From: an uncultured Actinomycetes bacterium
Lineage (GTDB): Bacteria > Actinomycetota > Actinomycetes > Nanopelagicales > Nanopelagicaceae
Length of the DNA: 39,512 nt
Direction: 5' to 3'
Assembly (NCBI GenBank): GCA_903832395.1
Contig: CAILBF010000061.1
Coordinates: 1 to 39,512 of the forward strand
Shown: positions 30,882 through 39,269 of the stretch, one piece after another
Layout: each line of letters opens with the position of its first letter
How positions within the stretch are numbered: position 1 is the stretch's first letter
The notes under the pieces: model-generated
Told to the model about the DNA's origin: nothing
The model's database searches: none
What the model saw: only the letters and a program-made list of their open reading frames with translations
Position numbers and translations under genes: made by a program

Positions 30882-30887
30882 TAAACT
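30882..30887 (+). promoter_or_regulatory. -10 element TAAACT, exactly 6 nt before ATG 30894 (leaderless)
   Basis: TAAACT-tcccga-ATG; no Shine-Dalgarno. Confidence 0.5.
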
Positions 30888-30893
30888 TCCCGA

Positions 30894-31157
30894 ATGAAAT
30901 CCTTTGATTCCTTATGGAGTGAGCTCGCAGCCAAAGTTGCGAGCCGCCCAGAAGGTTCGGGAACCGTGGCTGCAGTTGATGCAGGTGTGCATACAATCGG
31001 TAAAAAGATCTTAGAAGAGGCCGGTGAAGTGTGGCTGGCTGGTGAACATGAGTCAAATGATGCTCTTGCCGAAGAGATAAGTCAGTTGATTTACCACGTG
31101 CAGACAATGATGTTAGCCCGCGGATTAACGCCCGACGACATTTATAAGTATCTCTAA
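30894..31157 (+). CDS. hisE: Phosphoribosyl-ATP pyrophosphatase
   Basis: 87 aa, [50 protein letters not shown]; next to hisG. Confidence 0.95.
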   Translation: MKSFDSLWSELAAKVASRPEGSGTVAAVDAGVHTIGKKILEEAGEVWLAGEHESNDALAEEISQLIYHVQTMMLARGLTPDDIYKYL

Positions 31158-31177
31158 AGAAGGAATCGAGAATCCAT

Positions 31178-32023
31178 ATGTTGCGAATTGCGGTGCCCAA
31201 TAAAGGATCTTTAGCCGAAGCGTCAATATCGGTTTTGCAAGAGGCCGGTTACAAGCAGCGCAGTGATAGTCGTGATTTAGTTTTGGTCGATGCCGATAAT
31301 AATGTTGAGTTCTATTACTTGCGACCACGAGATATTGCAATCTATGTCGGATCAGGCGAACTAGAAGCTGGGATTACGGGCAGAGACTTGCTTATAGATT
31401 CAGGCGCAGATGCTAAAGAAGTATTGTCCTTAGATTTTGGTGGCTCTACTTTTCGCTTTGCGGGTCCAGTTGATCAGAATTTCACCGTCGCAGATATCGC
31501 TGGCAAGCGAGTTGCAACGGCATATCCCGGCTTAGTGAGCGCACACTTATCCGACCTAAAACTCACGGCCGAGGTTGTGCGACTCGATGGCGCAGTTGAA
31601 AGCAGCGTGCGTTTAGGCGTCGCGGATTTGATTGCCGATGTAGTGAGCACTGGAAATACGCTTCGACAAGCTGGGCTAAAGATTTTTGGCGAGCCAATTT
31701 TGACCAGTGAGGCGGTAGTAATTACTCGTCAAGGCGTTGAGGTTAGAAGCGAGCTTGAAGTGTTGATACGTAGATTGCAGGGAGTTGTCACTGCCCGCAA
31801 ATATGTTTTGCTCGACTACGACATTCCCTCTGCAACTGTTGAGGCGGCTTGCGCAATTACTCCAGGTTTAGAGTCACCAACCATCTCACCTCTCCAAAAA
31901 CCAGGTTGGGTCGCAGTACGCGCGATGGTCTTGCGCAAAGATACAAACCGAGTGATGGATGAACTATGGAATGTGGGAGCACGCGGGATACTAGTTACCG
32001 ATATTCACGCCTGCAGATTGTAA
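31178..32023 (+). CDS. hisG: ATP phosphoribosyltransferase (long form)
   Basis: 281 aa, LRIAVPNKGSLAEASISVLQEAGY, RPRDIAIYVGSGELEAGITGRDLL, C-terminal regulatory domain. Confidence 0.97.
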   Translation: MLRIAVPNKGSLAEASISVLQEAGYKQRSDSRDLVLVDADNNVEFYYLRPRDIAIYVGSGELEAGITGRDLLIDSGADAKEVLSLDFGGSTFRFAGPVDQNFTVADIAGKRVATAYPGLVSAHLSDLKLTAEVVRLDGAVESSVRLGVADLIADVVSTGNTLRQAGLKIFGEPILTSEAVVITRQGVEVRSELEVLIRRLQGVVTARKYVLLDYDIPSATVEAACAITPGLESPTISPLQKPGWVAVRAMVLRKDTNRVMDELWNVGARGILVTDIHACRL

Positions 32024-32027
32024 AAAA

Positions 32028-33218
32028 CTAGTTAGTTTCCGAATCAATTGCTTCGCGAGGTATTCCGAGTAGATAGAGAACTGAATCAAGGTATGGGGCG
32101 CTCACACTGCTATCTGCGGCCGCTTTGACTGCTGGTTTTGCATTGAAGGCAATTCCTAAGCCAGCCGCTGCGATCATATCTAGATCATTTGCACCATCTC
32201 CGATGGCTACAGTCTGCGAAATACTTATCGACTCCTCGGCCGCGAACTCATGAAGTGCTTGTGCTTTGGCCGCTCTATCGATAATTGGACCCAAGACTTC
32301 GCCCGTAAGTTCACCATTGTGAATGCCTAATTTATTGGCCCGAAAACTCGTGATTTGGAGCTCGTTCATTAAGGGTGAAATTACATCGGTGAATCCTCCC
32401 GAAACCACAGTTACTACATGACCTAATCGATGCAACGTTTGAACCAAGGTTTTAGCACCAGGAGTGAGTGTGATTTCACTTTGAACTTCCTTGATAACGC
32501 TCTCCGGTAACCCTTTAAGTAGTAGCACACGCGCACGTAGCGATTGCTCAAAATCTAACTCACCGCGCATAGCCGACTCTGTTATTTCTTGCACAAGCTG
32601 GCCTTTGCCTGCCTTAGCGGCAAGTAAATCAATGACTTCTTGCTCAATTAAAGTTGAATCAACATCTAGTTGAATCAGTTTCTTACCAAATCGCAAATTC
32701 CCACTTGGTTGGATAGCAATATCAATGCCATGTGTGGCAGCTACAACCGACAGGGATGCACTTAAAGCCTCTTGTTTCGCACCGGATACGAGAAACTCTA
32801 TAGCCGTTACTGGAGTTGATGCAGTTCGAGTGACACCTTCAATATTTCCATCGGCCTCGGCAATTGCCCCAGCAACGTTAGCGACCGCCTCGGGCAATAG
32901 TTTCGTGGTCAAAACTACGACGTGCAACAATCCTGCTTTAGTTGAGATGCTAGAAGTATTCGTCTGGGCATAGAGAGTTGCGATATCAACATCAAGTCTG
33001 GTGGCACAAGCTTGTAGATCGTCTTCAATCGCCTTTTCATGAGCGGGATTCAAAGCGATGAGTACGGTCAAAATTAATCGATTACTTATAACCACCTGCT
33101 CAATATCTATAATTGAGATTGAAAACGGAGCCAACGTATCAAATAGTTCTTGCGTAATCCCTGGCTTATCGACTCCGCTGAGCAGAATCAGACCAGTGAA
33201 CTGCTCAATTGTGCTCAT
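32028..33218 (-). CDS. serB: Phosphoserine phosphatase with N-terminal ACT domains (SerB2-type)
   Basis: Start at ATG 33216-33218 (MSTIEQFTG); GTG 33245 is an alternative. HAD motif LDVDSTLIEQEVIDLLA, VSGGFTDVI, IGDGANDLDMIAAAGLGIAF. Confidence 0.93.
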   Translation of the reverse strand: MSTIEQFTGLILLSGVDKPGITQELFDTLAPFSISIIDIEQVVISNRLILTVLIALNPAHEKAIEDDLQACATRLDVDIATLYAQTNTSSISTKAGLLHVVVLTTKLLPEAVANVAGAIAEADGNIEGVTRTASTPVTAIEFLVSGAKQEALSASLSVVAATHGIDIAIQPSGNLRFGKKLIQLDVDSTLIEQEVIDLLAAKAGKGQLVQEITESAMRGELDFEQSLRARVLLLKGLPESVIKEVQSEITLTPGAKTLVQTLHRLGHVVTVVSGGFTDVISPLMNELQITSFRANKLGIHNGELTGEVLGPIIDRAAKAQALHEFAAEESISISQTVAIGDGANDLDMIAAAGLGIAFNAKPAVKAAADSSVSAPYLDSVLYLLGIPREAIDSETN

Positions 33219-33304
33219 AATGGAGCCAAGGTTATCGCGAATCACGCCGGGCTAGATGCCAAAACCGCCTCCCAATGCTCTCTCACCGATTATCCTTTTC
33301 TTCT

Positions 33305-34096
33305 ATGGCCAGCGGATCTGTTTTAGAAGTTATGAATGTGTCGGTTCGACGCGGAGAAAAGATCATTCTGGGACCCATCAACTTCACAATAAATTCGGGG
33401 GAGCGTTGGGTCATCCTTGGGCCAAATGGTGCGGGAAAATCTACTTTGCTTCAGATTCTTGCAACCAAAATATTTCCAACTACCGGAACGGTTTTGATTT
33501 TAGAGAAGGAAATGGGTCGAGTAGATTTATTTGAACTGCGCACTCGAATTGGTCTATGTGGAGCGATTCTTGCCGAAGATATTCCGGCCGATGAATTAGT
33601 CAAAGATGTCGTTTTAACGGCGGCGTACGCAATTTTGGGTAGATGGAATGAAGCTTATGATCTTTGGGATGAATCTCGCGCGATGGCACTGCTGACAACC
33701 TTTGGCGTACGCGAGCTAGGTGATCGCCTATACGGAACGCTAAGCGAAGGAGAGCGAAAGCGAGTACAGATCGCTCGTGCGCTAATGACCGATCCTGAAC
33801 TTCTATTGTTGGATGAACCAGCGGCGGGCTTAGATGTTGGTGGCCGAGAAGATTTGTTGCGCAGGTTTGCTGACTTTTCATTGGATGCGACTGCACCTGC
33901 AACGGTTTTAGTTACACACCACATTGAAGAGATTCCGGTCGGTACGACTCATGCGCTCCTGTTAAAAAACGGAATCATTGCTGTATCTGGTCCCGCCGAG
34001 CAGGTCATCACGAGTGAACATATCTCAGCTATATTCGATACGCCTATCGAAGTTAGTTCGGTAAATGGCCGATTCTCAGCGCGAGCTTGGATGTAG
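33305..34096 (+). CDS. ABC transporter ATP-binding protein, stand-alone
   Basis: Walker A LGPNGAGKST, signature LSEGERKRVQIARAL, Walker B LLLLDEPAAGLD. ORF opens at 33275; ATG 33305 preferred. Confidence 0.9.
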   Translation: MASGSVLEVMNVSVRRGEKIILGPINFTINSGERWVILGPNGAGKSTLLQILATKIFPTTGTVLILEKEMGRVDLFELRTRIGLCGAILAEDIPADELVKDVVLTAAYAILGRWNEAYDLWDESRAMALLTTFGVRELGDRLYGTLSEGERKRVQIARALMTDPELLLLDEPAAGLDVGGREDLLRRFADFSLDATAPATVLVTHHIEEIPVGTTHALLLKNGIIAVSGPAEQVITSEHISAIFDTPIEVSSVNGRFSARAWM

Positions 34097-34097
34097 C

Positions 34098-34736
34098 GTG
34101 AGTTTGTTCGACCAGTTACATCCAGAGTGGAAAGTCGCACTCAATCACTTGCACGATGCTTTAAATCTTATAGATTCGCAGCTTGATCCATCGACTCTGG
34201 CCCCTGACTATGACAATGTTATGCGTGCATTAACTACACCCATTGATTCAATTCGAGTGGTGATTTTTGGTCAGGATCCATATCCGACACCGGGTTATGC
34301 AAATGGGTTGGCCTTTTCAGTTAAACCAGAGATTTCAAAACTTCCGGCATCGCTTAAGAATATTTTTACAGAGTTAGAAAGTGACCTTGGTGGGCCAATG
34401 AGTACGAACGGTGATTTAACCAGATGGGCTAATCAAGGTGTTTTGCTGCAGAATCGCATCTTAACGACCCAATCTGGTGCAACTATGAGCCACAAAAATT
34501 TAGGATGGCAGAAGTTTACCGATGAAGTAGCCAGAGTATTGGGGAGTAGATCGGTCATTGCAATTCTCTGGGGTAAAAACGCGCAGGAACTAGAGCTTTA
34601 TTTCAAAGCTGAACTCGTAATTACATCACCACATCCGAGTCCACTCTCTGCTTATCGTGGATTTTTCGGTTCTAAGCCATTTTCGAGAGTTAATGCAATC
34701 TTAGTTGCACAAGGTCAATCGCCCATTAGTTGGTAG
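34098..34736 (+). CDS. ung: Uracil-DNA glycosylase, family 1
   Basis: GTG 34098 preferred (MSLFDQLHPEWK); ORF opens at 34065. GQDPYPTPGYANGLAFSV and HPSPLSAYRGFFG. Confidence 0.95.
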   Translation: MSLFDQLHPEWKVALNHLHDALNLIDSQLDPSTLAPDYDNVMRALTTPIDSIRVVIFGQDPYPTPGYANGLAFSVKPEISKLPASLKNIFTELESDLGGPMSTNGDLTRWANQGVLLQNRILTTQSGATMSHKNLGWQKFTDEVARVLGSRSVIAILWGKNAQELELYFKAELVITSPHPSPLSAYRGFFGSKPFSRVNAILVAQGQSPISW

Positions 34737-34742
34737 TTACAT

Positions 34743-34778
34743 AGGAAAGCCCCGCAGATTTCTCTGCGGGGCTTTCCT
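34743..34778. terminator. Strong bidirectional terminator hairpin between convergent ung and purine permease
   Basis: Perfect 16-bp inverted repeat AGGAAAGCCCCGCAGA-tttc-TCTGCGGGGCTTTCCT. Confidence 0.92.
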
Positions 34779-34794
34779 ACTTTAGAGGTTTTAG

Positions 34795-36234
34795 TTACCC
34801 AATCCACCCACTAATAGGTGCTGAGAGGAAGTAGATAACGAAGAGCGCAGAGACCAGTAGAAGCAAAGGATGAACATCCTTGCGACGACCCTGAGCAAAT
34901 CGAATCACTACGTGTGAAACAAAGCCTGCACCGATTCCAACTGAGATGCTGTAAGTAAATGGCATCAAGATGATCGTAAGGAAAGCCGGAATAGCAATTC
35001 CCAAATCGGTCCAATCAATGTCTTTCACTTGTGTCATCATCAAGAATCCCACGATAACCAACGCTGGAGTAGCGGCCTCATATGGAATAATTGCGACAAG
35101 AGGAGATAGGAAGATTGTTAACAAGAAACAGATGCCCGTTACAACTGAGGCAAGACCTGTTCGGGCTCCCTCACCTACACCTGATGCCGATTCAATATAT
35201 GAAGTATTGGATGAGATTCCTGCGGCGCCACCTGCAGCTGCAGCAATTGAGTCAACAAGCAAAATCTTCTCAATGTTTGGAACAGTTCCGTCAGCACCAA
35301 TTAAGCCTGCTTCGTGACCAATAGCTGTCACAGTGCCTACTGTGTCAAAGAAATCCGACAGAAGTAGCGTGAAAACTAGAAGAATTCCCGAAACAAGCGA
35401 GATTCGACTGAAAGAACCGAGCAAGCTGAAATGTCCCAATAAGGAAAAGTCAGGGGTTGAAGTAATCGATGTTGGGAGTTTAGGAATATTTAAACCCCAG
35501 CCCTTTGGATTGCTTTCGGTTGGTGAGATGAAACTTGGGCCAATCTTAAATGCGGCCTCAAGAATAATCGCCAAAACGGTTGCTGCAACGATACCAATAA
35601 GTAGCGCACCCTTAGTTTTCTTAACCATCAAGATGGCGATTAAGAGTAAACCGAAGATGAATACAATGATTGGCCAACCCGTTAGATTTCCACCATCACC
35701 AAGTTGAACTGGAACTGGTCCAGTACCGGTACGACGCACGAAACCTGAATCCACCAAACCGATTAGAGCGATGAATAGACCAATTCCGACAGAAATTGCG
35801 TATTTCAATTGCTGTGGTACTGCCCTAAACACGGCGGTACGAAAACCGGTAAGAACTAATACGGTAATGATTAAGCCCTCAAGAACGACAAGACCCATTG
35901 CATCGGCCCATGTCATTTTGGAAGCGATTCCATAAGCGACGAAAGTATTGAGACCAAGTCCTGTTGCTAGAGCTAATGGGAAATTACCAATGACTCCCAT
36001 AAGAATTGTGAGTACGCCCGCAACGAGAGCCGTTGTGGCGGCAATCAAGGGGAGATTTTGACCAAATGCAGAAAACCCTCCGAGGAATTTTTTATTGCTA
36101 TCGACTGCTCCACCGAGGATCAATGGATTTAGTGCAACGATATAAGCCATTGTGAAGAACGTGACGATTCCGCCTCGGACTTCACGACTTAGCGTTGACC
36201 CTCGCTCAGAGATTTTAAAATACGTATCGAGCAT
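34795..36234 (-). CDS. NCS2/AzgA-family purine (adenine/guanine/hypoxanthine) permease
   Basis: 479 aa multi-TM; REVRGGIVTFFTMAYIVALNPLIL, ATGLGLNTFVAYGI, SSNTSYIESASGVGEGARTGLASVVTG. Confidence 0.94.
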   Translation of the reverse strand: MLDTYFKISERGSTLSREVRGGIVTFFTMAYIVALNPLILGGAVDSNKKFLGGFSAFGQNLPLIAATTALVAGVLTILMGVIGNFPLALATGLGLNTFVAYGIASKMTWADAMGLVVLEGLIITVLVLTGFRTAVFRAVPQQLKYAISVGIGLFIALIGLVDSGFVRRTGTGPVPVQLGDGGNLTGWPIIVFIFGLLLIAILMVKKTKGALLIGIVAATVLAIILEAAFKIGPSFISPTESNPKGWGLNIPKLPTSITSTPDFSLLGHFSLLGSFSRISLVSGILLVFTLLLSDFFDTVGTVTAIGHEAGLIGADGTVPNIEKILLVDSIAAAAGGAAGISSNTSYIESASGVGEGARTGLASVVTGICFLLTIFLSPLVAIIPYEAATPALVIVGFLMMTQVKDIDWTDLGIAIPAFLTIILMPFTYSISVGIGAGFVSHVVIRFAQGRRKDVHPLLLLVSALFVIYFLSAPISGWIG

Positions 36235-36240
36235 GAATTA

Positions 36241-36308
36241 TCCCTTTCTGTTGTGGTGATAGACCGGAGGAACTCCTTGCAGCCTGCACACGAGTACCAC
36301 CTGAGGGA
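36241..36308 (-). promoter_or_regulatory. Structured leader upstream of the purine permease (class unassigned)
   Basis: Minus-strand GGTGGTA/TATCACC 7-bp stem (one G-U) enclosing hairpins TGCAGGCTGCA and GGAGTTCCTCC; outer TCCCT pairs with the AGGGA of the Shine-Dalgarno region. Confidence 0.45.
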
Positions 36309-36332
36309 AGATGGTTAAAAGGTTAACGCGTA

Positions 36333-36998
36333 CTAGTCAGTAAGTCGGGCTACAACACCAAGGGCGACGGCGATAGATTGACCAATCAATGCCGCAAAAA
36401 GCACGGTTCCAAGGCCAACTTTGCCCCCTAATAACGCCCCGAGGACCACAACGGTGACCTCGATACCCAAACGGACACGCCCAACTCTTATGCCGCTGCG
36501 CTGATGAATTGCCGTCATTAGGCCATCTCGAGGACCCGGTCCAAGGCCACACGTGATGTAGAGGCCTGTGGCTATGCCAATCATTCCGATGCCAAGAAGG
36601 CAGATGAATAATCCAAGGATGAAACTGTGCTGAAGCGGAACAAGATCAACACCAATTTGAATTGCTACGGCGATAATCACCAAATTAGAGAGCGTGCCGA
36701 AACCTGGCTTCTCTCGAAGCGGAATCCACGCAAGTAGAACGACTGCACTGATTGCAAAAGTCGACCAACCCATTGAAATGTTCAAATGTTTTGAGAGACC
36801 TTGCGCCAGCACTGACCAAGGACCATTTCCAATATTGCTTTGAATCACAAATGCATCGCCCAAGCCAAATATGAAAAGCCCTATAAAAAGAATAAGCACG
36901 CGAAGGGGTTTGATATCCCAGCGACCATTGCCGGTCCAAGGAGTCATCGGAACGGTGCGATGAGGCCGTAGAAACTCCATAATTGGATTAGTTGACAT
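36333..36998 (-). CDS. YczE/YitT-like integral membrane protein
   Basis: 221 aa multi-TM; LFIFGLGDAFVIQSNIGNGPWSVLAQGLS and GLGPGPRDGLMTAIHQRSG motif of the YczE family. Confidence 0.85.
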   Translation of the reverse strand: MSTNPIMEFLRPHRTVPMTPWTGNGRWDIKPLRVLILFIGLFIFGLGDAFVIQSNIGNGPWSVLAQGLSKHLNISMGWSTFAISAVVLLAWIPLREKPGFGTLSNLVIIAVAIQIGVDLVPLQHSFILGLFICLLGIGMIGIATGLYITCGLGPGPRDGLMTAIHQRSGIRVGRVRLGIEVTVVVLGALLGGKVGLGTVLFAALIGQSIAVALGVVARLTD

Positions 36999-37004
36999 TC
37001 GTGG

Positions 37005-37010
37005 AGTCTA
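37005..37010 (-). promoter_or_regulatory. -10 element TAGACT, exactly 6 nt before the minus-strand ATG at 36998 (leaderless)
   Basis: Minus strand: TAGACT-ccacga-ATG. Confidence 0.5.
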
Positions 37011-37055
37011 GTGGAAATGCTATGAACCCGCCTTGCTTCTAGATTTACTTCTGCG

Positions 37056-37061
37056 TAGCCT
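37056..37061 (+). promoter_or_regulatory. -10 element TAGCCT, exactly 6 nt before ATG 37068 (leaderless)
   Basis: TAGCCT-gctcta-ATG; no Shine-Dalgarno. Confidence 0.5.
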
Positions 37062-37067
37062 GCTCTA

Positions 37068-37802
37068 ATGTTTCCAGGAATTGGCACGCTCATTAACGTC
37101 GTCGGAATTATTTCCGGAGCATCCATTGGTGTAGTTATAGGCAATCGAATGGGCGTCAAGACGCGCACTTTGCTCACTGACGTGTTGGGCTTGGTTGCAC
37201 TCTTAGGTGCAGCCTCAGCGCTCATACCAATGTGGTCGCAGGGCTTTTCATCTGCATTTCCAAAAGGTTGGGCGCTTCTAGTTATTCTCGGCTCGCTTTT
37301 AATAGGTGGACTCATAGGTTCGGCACTTGATCTTGAATCACGCCTGGACTCATTCGGACAAAATCTTCGTAGACGGTTCAGGGCTTCGGAGGAGAGTCGT
37401 TTCGTTGAGGGTTTTGTTTCAGCTTCGTTGCTCTTTGCAATCGGCCCACTTGCAATTCTCGGATCTATTAGCGACGGAATGTCGAGTGGAATCGATCAAC
37501 TATTACTCAAAAGTACACTCGACTTTTTTGCTGCGATGGCCTTCGGAAGCTCTCTCGGTTGGGGCGTCGCGGTCTCTGCACTTGCCGTGGGTATTTATCA
37601 GGGGTTTTGGACAATCGCGGGGTTTTTTCTTGGCCAGATATTGAGTACGTACCAAATCGATGCCATGACTGTTGTTGGAGGCGTCATGCTTATTACCATA
37701 GGAATGAAGCTACTTAATATCAAAAACGTTGCAGTCGGAAATCTCTTGCCGGCCCTTGCGGTGGCACCGCTTTTAGCTTTAGCTGTACATAGTTTTCATT
37801 AG
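37068..37802 (+). CDS. DUF554 (YdfK/YqgA-like) membrane protein
   Basis: 244 aa; MFPGIGTLINVVGIISGASIGVVIGNRM, FVSASLLFAIGPLAILGSISDG, LLLKSTLDFFAAMAFGSSLGWGV. Confidence 0.92.
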   Translation: MFPGIGTLINVVGIISGASIGVVIGNRMGVKTRTLLTDVLGLVALLGAASALIPMWSQGFSSAFPKGWALLVILGSLLIGGLIGSALDLESRLDSFGQNLRRRFRASEESRFVEGFVSASLLFAIGPLAILGSISDGMSSGIDQLLLKSTLDFFAAMAFGSSLGWGVAVSALAVGIYQGFWTIAGFFLGQILSTYQIDAMTVVGGVMLITIGMKLLNIKNVAVGNLLPALAVAPLLALAVHSFH

Positions 37803-37841
37803 TTTTTTCCGGTTTTCGCTCACGAAGTGGGGGTAGGTGCA

Positions 37842-39269
37842 ATGGAGAGAAAACCTATGCGCCTTGGCGAAAATCGTGAGGAAGTTCTTGATTTTGCTAC
37901 CTCTATTACTAAAGCAGCTTGGAAATCTTTCGATCAAGCGCGTTTAATCGAACCAGTCATTGATTCGCAGAATGAAGCTCTCTTGTCTCAAACAGCGCCT
38001 GAGCTGGGTATTGATCCATTAATTGCGCTCAATGAAGCTAGCTCTCTCCTCAATCAATCTTTAGCGCATGCACGACCTAGATTCTTGGCTTACGTTGGAT
38101 CTAGTGGATTGGAGATCGGTGCCATTGCCGATTTACTCGCTGGCTCCTATGACATCAACATGGCCTTAGCCGCCGGCGCTGCGACGAGAGTTGAAAATCA
38201 AACCGTTCAGTGGGTATCAGAGTTTCTAGGTTACGAATGCGCCGGGGGATGGTTTACAAGTGGAGGGACAATCTCAAACATAAATGCCTTGGTTGCAGCT
38301 CGCGAGAATGCACTTCCGGGTTCCCGCATTCATGGGTTATCGAAAACTAAATCTGCGATGTACTGCTCGCAAGAGGTTCACTATTCAATCGTTCGTGCGG
38401 CGGAGTTGATGGGTTTAGGAAGTGCTTCGGTTCGCAAAGTGGCAATAGTTAGTGAAGGTCGTGGACTCAACCCGGTAGTTCTGGAGGAGTTAATATGTGC
38501 CGACATCGATGCAGGAGTTGTTCCGATTTGCGTTGTAGCAACGGCCGGTACAACTTTGACGGGTGCAATAGATCCGATTAATGACATTGCCGATATCTGC
38601 GAAAAATATGGAATTTGGTTGCATGTTGATGGTGCGTATGGTTTACCTGCAGCGTCGACATCGCGTGCACCGTTATTTGCTGGTTTGAACCGCGCCGACT
38701 CTGTAAGTGTCGATGCGCATAAATGGATGTATGTTCCTAAAGCGTGCAGTATTTTGATGATCAAGAAGCAAGCGCCCTTTGCTCGAGCCTTTGGTCATGA
38801 TGAGGCCTATATCCCGCATGATGAAGAGATTCTCAATCCAGTTGATATGACGCTTGAATACTCTCGACCTTTTAGAGCGCTCAAACTTTGGCTCGCAATG
38901 CGGGTTCACGGTATGAGTGAGTTCCGAGCTGCCCTGGAAGGTAATTTGGCCCAGGCGAACTACTGCTACGAAAAGGCGCGTGATTGCGGTGAGTTTGAAG
39001 TACTACCTTTTCATCCAGTTCTGAGCACAGTGCCAATTCGCCACATAGTTAAAGGCTGTCCCGATGTAGATGTTCATAATCGCGAACTTGCTCAAGCGAT
39101 AATGAACGACGGTTCATCCTATGTATCACCGGCAATTATCGATGGTCAGCAGTGGCTTCGCCCTTGTTTTACTAACATTCGTACCACATTGACAGATGTT
39201 GATGTTTTCCTCGAAAGCGCAATCGAACTTGGAATCGGTTTATGCCCAACCCATGGGACTGCTAACTAG
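37842..39269 (+). CDS. Group II PLP-dependent decarboxylase (aromatic amino acid/glutamate decarboxylase family)
   Basis: WFTSGGTISNINAL, HVDGAYGLPA, SVDAHKWMYVPKACSI (PLP lysine). ATG 37842 with upstream GGGGGTAGG; GTG 37827 is an alternative. Confidence 0.9.
   Translation: MERKPMRLGENREEVLDFATSITKAAWKSFDQARLIEPVIDSQNEALLSQTAPELGIDPLIALNEASSLLNQSLAHARPRFLAYVGSSGLEIGAIADLLAGSYDINMALAAGAATRVENQTVQWVSEFLGYECAGGWFTSGGTISNINALVAARENALPGSRIHGLSKTKSAMYCSQEVHYSIVRAAELMGLGSASVRKVAIVSEGRGLNPVVLEELICADIDAGVVPICVVATAGTTLTGAIDPINDIADICEKYGIWLHVDGAYGLPAASTSRAPLFAGLNRADSVSVDAHKWMYVPKACSILMIKKQAPFARAFGHDEAYIPHDEEILNPVDMTLEYSRPFRALKLWLAMRVHGMSEFRAALEGNLAQANYCYEKARDCGEFEVLPFHPVLSTVPIRHIVKGCPDVDVHNRELAQAIMNDGSSYVSPAIIDGQQWLRPCFTNIRTTLTDVDVFLESAIELGIGLCPTHGTAN

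Noticed and set aside
33291-33307. TATCCT-N8-ATG before the ABC ATPase as a leaderless promoter
   Set aside because: Spacing differs from the main set and the start codon is uncertain.
36290-36302. T-box-like GGTGGTAC on the minus strand before the purine permease
   Set aside because: The gap is under 100 nt with no specifier loop or other T-box parts, and a purine permease is not a T-box-type target.
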